23,354 bases of DNA from Rodentolepis nana (lineage: Eukaryota > Platyhelminthes > Cestoda > Cyclophyllidea > Hymenolepididae). Shown here one piece after another: positions 18,684-23,354 of this stretch (its first letter is position 1; each line of letters opens with the position of its first letter). The DNA lies in assembly GCA_900617975.1 (NCBI GenBank), contig UZAE01012681.1:1-23354 (forward strand), given 5' to 3'. The position numbers and the translations under genes were made by a program. Below the pieces are notes generated by a model. The model saw only the letters and a program-made list of their open reading frames with translations, had not been told where the DNA came from and searched no databases.

Positions 18684-20740
18684 GCACATCGAAATATCGC
18701 ACAACAGACAAAGATCAGAAGTGTTTGAGGTGGACAAACGTGAAAGACATGGAGGCACTTCTAAGTAGTCCCTGGATATGGGCACCAAGTGAGGAATCGA
18801 GGTTTAGAGCATTGGTGTCATGGATAAACGCAGCACCAACATCTTGTGAAAGGGACACCCGTGATGCTTTCTTCTGTCAAATTCTCTCAAGGTTAAATGT
18901 CAACAAACTTTCCCGTTCCCTTATGATTGAAGTAGCAAAGGGGACGTCGGACATTTCCCTTTCGGACATGTCAAGGTATACGATGCAATTTAACTTATGT
19001 TTAATTATCTTAAGAAATGCACTTCTTGATATCTGGGAAAAGTGTGATAAATCTGTCAAAAATATGTGAGTGCTCTTTATGTCAATCTATTCACTGTCAC
19101 TATTGCTAACAAGTTATTGGATTTTTATAGAAAGAGGGAAGGAATATTTGTTTATGGATATCACAATGAACCCGATACATATTTACTATCAGCTGTACCA
19201 AAAGTTAAAGACATTGAAGCAGTGTTTGAGGTGCCTTATAGAGAGTACAGCTGTACAGTTGCCTGTGATGGTAAGTTAACACTTCATCACTGACTTGTGT
19301 GCCAACATTGCACCATTCTGACATTGATCTCCCTTCATTTTAGAATATATCTTTGTGATTGGAGGTATTACAAAGGAAATCTCCATTTGTTCCAATGTCT
19401 TTAAGATTAATTGCTGCAATGGCGAAGTGAAGGAAATGAAATCCATGTCTCGTGGTAGATATTCGGCTTCGGCAGTTACTGTTGGCCATGAAATACTTGT
19501 TTTTGGTGGACGAAACAAGGTTGATTCATTTTCTGGCAGTCTTAAACATTGTGAGAAATATTCACCATCGGATGATAGGTATGTATTTCTTGTTTCCATC
19601 ACGATGAACTGTTCGAAATGTCATGGAGTGACTGTTGTTTGTCATTGATAAAGTTGTTGGAGAAGGCATCATCTATTTCTACCCTCCAAATTGTGAGCAA
19701 ATATGTCTTTTGAGAGTTGTCGCTTCAATCTGGAGGTCATAATTTACCTTGTACGCCCACATTTCTTCTGTGCGTTGGACAGGTAAGTTGCTCCAAAGGT
19801 ATAAAGATCAACTCAGAATTCTAATTCATACTGATTTGTCTTGATCACCATATCGAGCAGAAGTTGAATTGATGCCACCATTACAGTTATCTGAAAAAGT
19901 GAAATAGTGTGTGAAGGTGGAAAAAACGAATTCTCCAAAGCTCTCACCACATTTCACAAATTCTATTATGCCAATAATAATTCAATATCTCCGCTATTAT
20001 AATCCACTAATAATCATTGTTACAATTGAATGGGTAGTTTCGAGGTCACTTAAACCTATTTGCCTGTTGCAGATGNGTGACACTTCCCGACATGCCAACT
20101 GGCAGTCATGGAAGTGGAGCAGTGCATGTGCCAGATCTTGGAGTTTTAGTTCTTGGTGGATTCACAAGGGGCGGTAGAACAACATCAAAAGCAGTCAAAT
20201 TGTTTCCAAGTTCTGAAAAAAATCCAACTTGGTCCTCAGTCACACCAATGATAAATCCAAGAGCCTATCATGCAGTGGAATTCTTCAAGGGGTGCGTTTA
20301 TGTTGCCGGTGGTTCGAGAACACGAGCAGAGACTGCAGAGGTTCTTTCCTTTACTGATGGCATACCAGATCAGTGGACGTTGATTGCTCAATCCTTTCCC
20401 TTTAATGGTGTTTTACTTTCAATGCTGGCAGTGAGTGACCATCTCTATGTTGGAAGTAAGTTTTTTTGTATATTTCTATGTTTTTCTCAAAAGCCAACGC
20501 CAACTCCCTCAAATTTAAATTTAAAGCCACTTATGGAGGAAAGATTTTCGAACTGGAAACAACTCAAGGTGAAGACGTGAGTGCAATAACATCTCATTTA
20601 ATCCTTATCTATAACTCAATCACCGTTGAAACGTGTATCTATTGCAGGATAGGAATCAAAGTGGATACAATTGGAAATATCTATTTCAAGTGCAAACGGG
20701 ACAAAATCTTCTGCTTCGGAAAGTCCAAATGAACGCCTAA
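18684..20740 (+). CDS. Kelch-like protein (BACK domain plus kelch repeats), BTB-less as seen
   Basis: Six exons fit one frame: 18684-18975, 19131-19270, 19344-19578, 20073-20455, 20494-20576 and 20648-20740 (TAA). All have GT..AG borders; together they give 407 codons, starting with a split codon. Exon 1 is a BACK domain (WAPSEESRFRALVSWI, SRLNVNKLSRSLMIEVA). Exons 2-4 are kelch blades with the double-glycine pattern: YIFVIGG, EILVFGGRNK, GVLVLGGFTRGG, VYVAGGSR. The N at 20076 falls in a TGN codon that is Trp if the base is G (RWVTLPDMPT). The C-terminus reads YGGKIFELETT and YNWKYLFQVQTG. BTB-BACK-kelch proteins are Cullin-3 adaptors or actin-associated. Here no BTB exon is visible upstream; a nucleotidyltransferase remnant sits there instead. 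So the 5' end is either missing, further upstream, or lost. A fragment of its 3' end is duplicated at 21946. Confidence 0.85.
19579..20072 (+). other. Long intron of the kelch gene
   Basis: The donor is GTATGT after GATGATAG and the acceptor is TTTGCCTGTTGCAG. It is 494 bp long, much longer than the other four introns (38-155 bp). I see no gene or repeat inside. Confidence 0.75.
20456..20493 (+). other. 38-bp micro-intron in the kelch gene
   Basis: The donor is GTAAGTTTTTTTG and the acceptor TTTTTCTCAAAAG. Removing it joins LYVG to TNANSLKF in frame and leads into the next exon, whose own donor is GTGAGT. It is among the shortest animal introns and fits the small-intron class described for flatworms. 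Confidence 0.7.
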
Positions 20741-21654
20741 TCACTCACATATTAATCCACTTTTGTTTTAGTTAAATGAACTTTAATATTGCAAAAATTG
20801 TTGTTCTACAACTTACAGCATTCTATTCAATATTTTTACATTTACAATTACAATAACTTTAATGGGACCTTCCCATATCAGAGACCAAATATTACGATCA
20901 AAGCAGTCATTAAGCATAACAAACGGTCCCAATTAGTCTGCTTGCGTTAAACCCTCTAGATTACAGTTGCTCATGAATATCAATCTCTTTCCAAATTGAA
21001 TCGAAAGGAGGGAGGAATTGGTGTTTATGGAATAAAAATAATAATTAAAGCAGACAAGTGAAGTTAACCAGACAACATGGGACTGGAGAATGGGTGTAGG
21101 AAAAGAGGAGAGGGAGGTAGAATTAAAGGTTCATGTAATAAGGTGGATTTCTCTGAAAATCACCAGAGGGAGTATTTGGCTCAATTATAATTTCGGTTTG
21201 GTTTTTGAGGACATAACCTTTGTCATTCGATTCAACTCAACTCACTTATCTGCTTTCGAGGTAGCGAAATGTTCAAGATAAAGTGATTAGAAGAATTCAA
21301 AACTTCATTAACAAAACGATTGTCGATTATTGATTCGTGTGGATTTGATCTCTTAAATTCACTTTCCCCTATCTTAGGGACTGTCGAGTTTGTGCTGACG
21401 TAATCTTGTTATCTAAGGTTTTCATTGTTAGTGTACTTAGTTACCAGACCACAAGTGAGAGATGCTAGGGAGGGGTTGGGATTTGAGAGACCAAAGGTGA
21501 ACTTGAGAGAGTAAAACTGTGCTAATATTTCACGAACCTCGCTAACCACCAATTGCACTGACAACCAATCTTGAGTGCCTTCAAAGAATTGTGATTTGAA
21601 ATATGACACTAATTGTGTTAATCGCAGGGCGGTCTCTGAGCTCCCACCGCACTT
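20741..21654. other. Intergenic sequence downstream of the kelch gene
   Basis: I recognise no gene. No canonical AATAAA lies close after the kelch stop. Possible frames at 21090-21281 (plus) and 21409-21609 (minus) show no motif and are not called. Confidence 0.45.
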
Positions 21655-21936
21655 GGGGTTTGCGATAGACTTACCTCCACGTAGTGCACCCTGGGCAACT
21701 TATACTCATATGGCAAAAAGAGTCTATTATTCGGCAGTTAACTTCTCACTTCAAAATACTTTCACAGTACTCACCTCACCATTTTTCTACTTTTGTGNAT
21801 GTGTCTCTGAAACACTCTTCTGTTCCCCCCTCCCTCTCGACTTTTTTCAATTTGATGTTCCTTCCTCTCTGTGAAGCCTGAAGTCGACTAAAGGGCTAAT
21901 GATAACCATTAAGTCGCCTGCCATTTGTTATAAATG
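21655..21936 (+). repeat. R1 interspersed repeat, near full length, sense strand
   Basis: The R1 order is read on the plus strand: GGGGTTTGCGATAGACTTAC, GTAGTGCACCCTGGGCAAC, CACAGTACTCACCTCACC, GAAACACTCTTCTGTTCCC, TTTGATGTTCCTTCCTCTCT, GTGAAGCCTGAAGTCGACTA, GGGCTAATGATAACCATTAA and GTCGCCTGCCATTTGTTATA. The N at 21798 is inside it. Its tail runs straight into the kelch pseudo-copy, so the insertion or a rearrangement may mark that boundary. Confidence 0.8.
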
Positions 21937-21945
21937 TCGAAATCA

Positions 21946-22130
21946 AAGGCCTTTTCTGCAGTAGAATTCTTCAAAGGGTGCGTTTACGATACCGGAAGTT
22001 CCATTTCCCACACAAATGTGCATTTATTACTGAAAACGCCTGAAGGTGAAGATATGAATACAATTTCATCTAATTTAATCCTTATCTGTAAAACAATAAC
22101 TGTTGAAATAGATACCTATTATAGGGTAGG
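21946..22130 (+). pseudogene. Decayed partial duplicate of the kelch gene 3' end
   Basis: Two blocks match the kelch gene in order. Block one, at 21946-22003 (AVEFFKGCVYDTGSS), matches 20265-20325, where the gene reads AVEFFKGCVYVAGGS. Block two, at 22029-22130, matches about 20553-20653, including the whole fourth-to-fifth exon border and the intron that follows: GGTGAAGA, TCTAATTTAATCCTTATCTG, ACTGTTGAAA. The intron donor GTGAGT has become ATGAAT. About 230 bp of the gene lying between the two blocks are deleted. Because intron sequence is retained, this arose by DNA duplication rather than retroposition. The frame happens to stay open from an ATG at 21934, but the product would lack a kelch fold, so it is not called a functional gene. 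Confidence 0.8.
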
Positions 22131-23138
22131 AAGGGTATGTCAAAGTTTATTCCTGAACTTGAGAAATGTACATTTCTGTTTAGAAGTAAAAATTGAAATC
22201 GTAAAACACCAAAATTTTGCCACAGTTGTAACGATCACTGTGTTCGTGCGAAAGTTTATTATAGATGCAACACAAATTTGTCTCCATTAAAACCTTGATA
22301 CACCCTCTCTCTCACACAAATTCCCTTAATATGAAGGTGCTCTTGAAACCAAATATGTTGCAGATATATTAAGCAATTAGGTGCAGGCGTGTTAGGCTAG
22401 GTTAGAGAGCAATAGTCTACTAAGAAAAGAAGAAATATGAGATATTGCAGAAGTGGAGCACAAAGAGCCCACCTCATGCAACTTTATCGATTTCATCACT
22501 TCACAAACAACCAATACACTAAACATTGTCCTCTTGTGATACATCAAAGTAAATTTTGATTCTCATCATTTAGATTTCAGTGGCGAATGAATGTGCACCC
22601 ACAATTTTCACAATGATTAGCCAAACAAAACAAAGTTTGTTTGGCCAATACTGACACTCCAACTGGGTGAAGAATTAGTAAATAATTATTAACAACCTCT
22701 TTCACCATTCGCTAATCTTCATTCAGGTATCTTCTGTTTCCACGTACCAGTTTGAGAAATCAGAGTCAGAGGTCTCCATTCCAAATATTTTTATGCAACA
22801 AGCCAAGCGAACAACTCGAAAGTCGGTCGTACGAAAATTCCATTCAATCTTGAAGAAAATTTCGTGAGAGTTTATGCAAGTCTAGTGGGAGTCTCGATGA
22901 GAAAGTTGAATAAACCAAGTGGAATTTCATAAATCTCAATTATACAAGAAATGAACGAAATCGTCTTTCCAAAATCAGGAGGTTGGATTAAGAATTTCAA
23001 TGACTGACTAATTCTCGAGAATGACATATCTAGGTAATAGAATAATCACTTAAGTGGATAACAAGGCTGTGTTAGTGGTGGGGCTAAACAAAACCCTGAC
23101 TCGTCCAGCTACATCTCCTGATGTGATGTTCTCTGAGA
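22131..23138. other. Unassigned sequence
   Basis: I recognise nothing beyond a short hairpin at 22620-22645. The reading frames are short and unremarkable. Confidence 0.45.
22620..22645. repeat. 10-bp inverted repeat with 6-nt loop
   Basis: GCCAAACAAA and TTTGTTTGGC are perfect complements separated by ACAAAG; with one mismatch the arms extend to 13 bp. The role is unknown. Confidence 0.85.
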
Positions 23139-23354
23139 TTTATTTATTTATTTATATCAAATGGCAGGCGACTTAATGGTTATCATTAATCCTTTAGTTG
23201 ACTTCAGGTTTCACAGAGGGGAAGGAACATCAAATTGAAAAAAATCGAGAGGGGGATGGGAACAGAAGAGTGTTTCAAAGATGTAAGAGACAGACACAAA
23301 GGTAGATGAAAGGTGAGGTGAGTACTGTGAAAATAGTCGAATATGGCATAGAGT
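23139..23354 (-). repeat. R1 interspersed repeat, cut by window edge
   Basis: It starts with TTTATTTATTTATTTATATC, the clearest example of the simple tail, then AAATGGCAGGCGACTTAATG, CACAGAGGGGAAGGAACATC and GGTGAGGTGAGTACTGTG. It should continue past the window for about 100 bp to the CTATCGC end. Confidence 0.8.

Noticed and set aside
19276..19602. 108-codon minus-strand frame
   Set aside because: It is antisense to kelch exon 3, which has clear kelch motifs and proper splice borders.
21575..21881. Open frames on the plus strand (99 and 65 codons)
   Set aside because: They lie inside the R1 repeat, whose other copies do not preserve any frame.
1..23354. tRNA, rRNA, CRISPR arrays, bacterial operons or phage genes
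   Set aside because: No conserved RNA boxes, regular spacer arrays or bacterial gene organisation were seen; introns and repeat content point to an animal nuclear genome.

Overview
The window looks like nuclear DNA of an invertebrate animal. It is AT-rich and gene-poor, with GT..AG-spliced exons, microsatellites, dispersed repeats and decayed non-LTR retrotransposons. The best guess is a flatworm, probably a tapeworm. This rests on one very short intron (38 bp) in a kelch gene with 40-500 bp introns, and on the general feel of the kelch and GLD-2-like proteins. It is an inference, not a database result. Three single N bases (6361, 20076, 21798) show a draft assembly, so single-base frame breaks may be assembly errors.

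Layout. 1-2049: non-coding repeats, namely a ~690 bp segment (D1, second copy at 9045) and a ~320 bp interspersed repeat called R1 here. 2050-5370: two broken copies of one non-LTR retrotransposon in the same orientation. The first keeps reverse transcriptase and RNase H remnants and has a striking tandem repetition of its YADD-coding segment. The second has an internal deletion removing the catalytic palm. 5366-6190: a segment (D2) repeated in inverted orientation at 13697-14372; the first copy carries a ~178 bp insertion with a 6 bp target duplication. 6190-16300: mostly AT-rich DNA without recognisable genes, with further R1 copies, microsatellites and the second D1 and D2 copies. 16300-20740: the genic part. 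It holds a TATA box and a short candidate first exon, an unknown minus-strand ORF, a broken GLD-2-type nucleotidyltransferase fragment, and a six-exon kelch gene (BACK domain plus kelch repeats) with a clean reading frame but no BTB domain in view. 20741-23354: an R1 copy abutting a decayed partial duplicate of the 3' end of the kelch gene, an unassigned stretch, and a last R1 copy cut by the window edge.

The only gene that looks fully translatable here is the kelch one (407 codons across six exons). BACK-kelch proteins usually serve as substrate adaptors of Cullin-3 ubiquitin ligases, but that role needs the BTB domain. The nucleotidyltransferase piece just upstream has a frame break and a lost catalytic aspartate, so it reads as a pseudogene or non-catalytic remnant. 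I see no operon-like cooperation, CRISPR array, tRNA or rRNA. The most novel content is the R1 repeat family, the D1 and D2 segment duplications, and the retrotransposon whose active-site segment has been tandemly multiplied.
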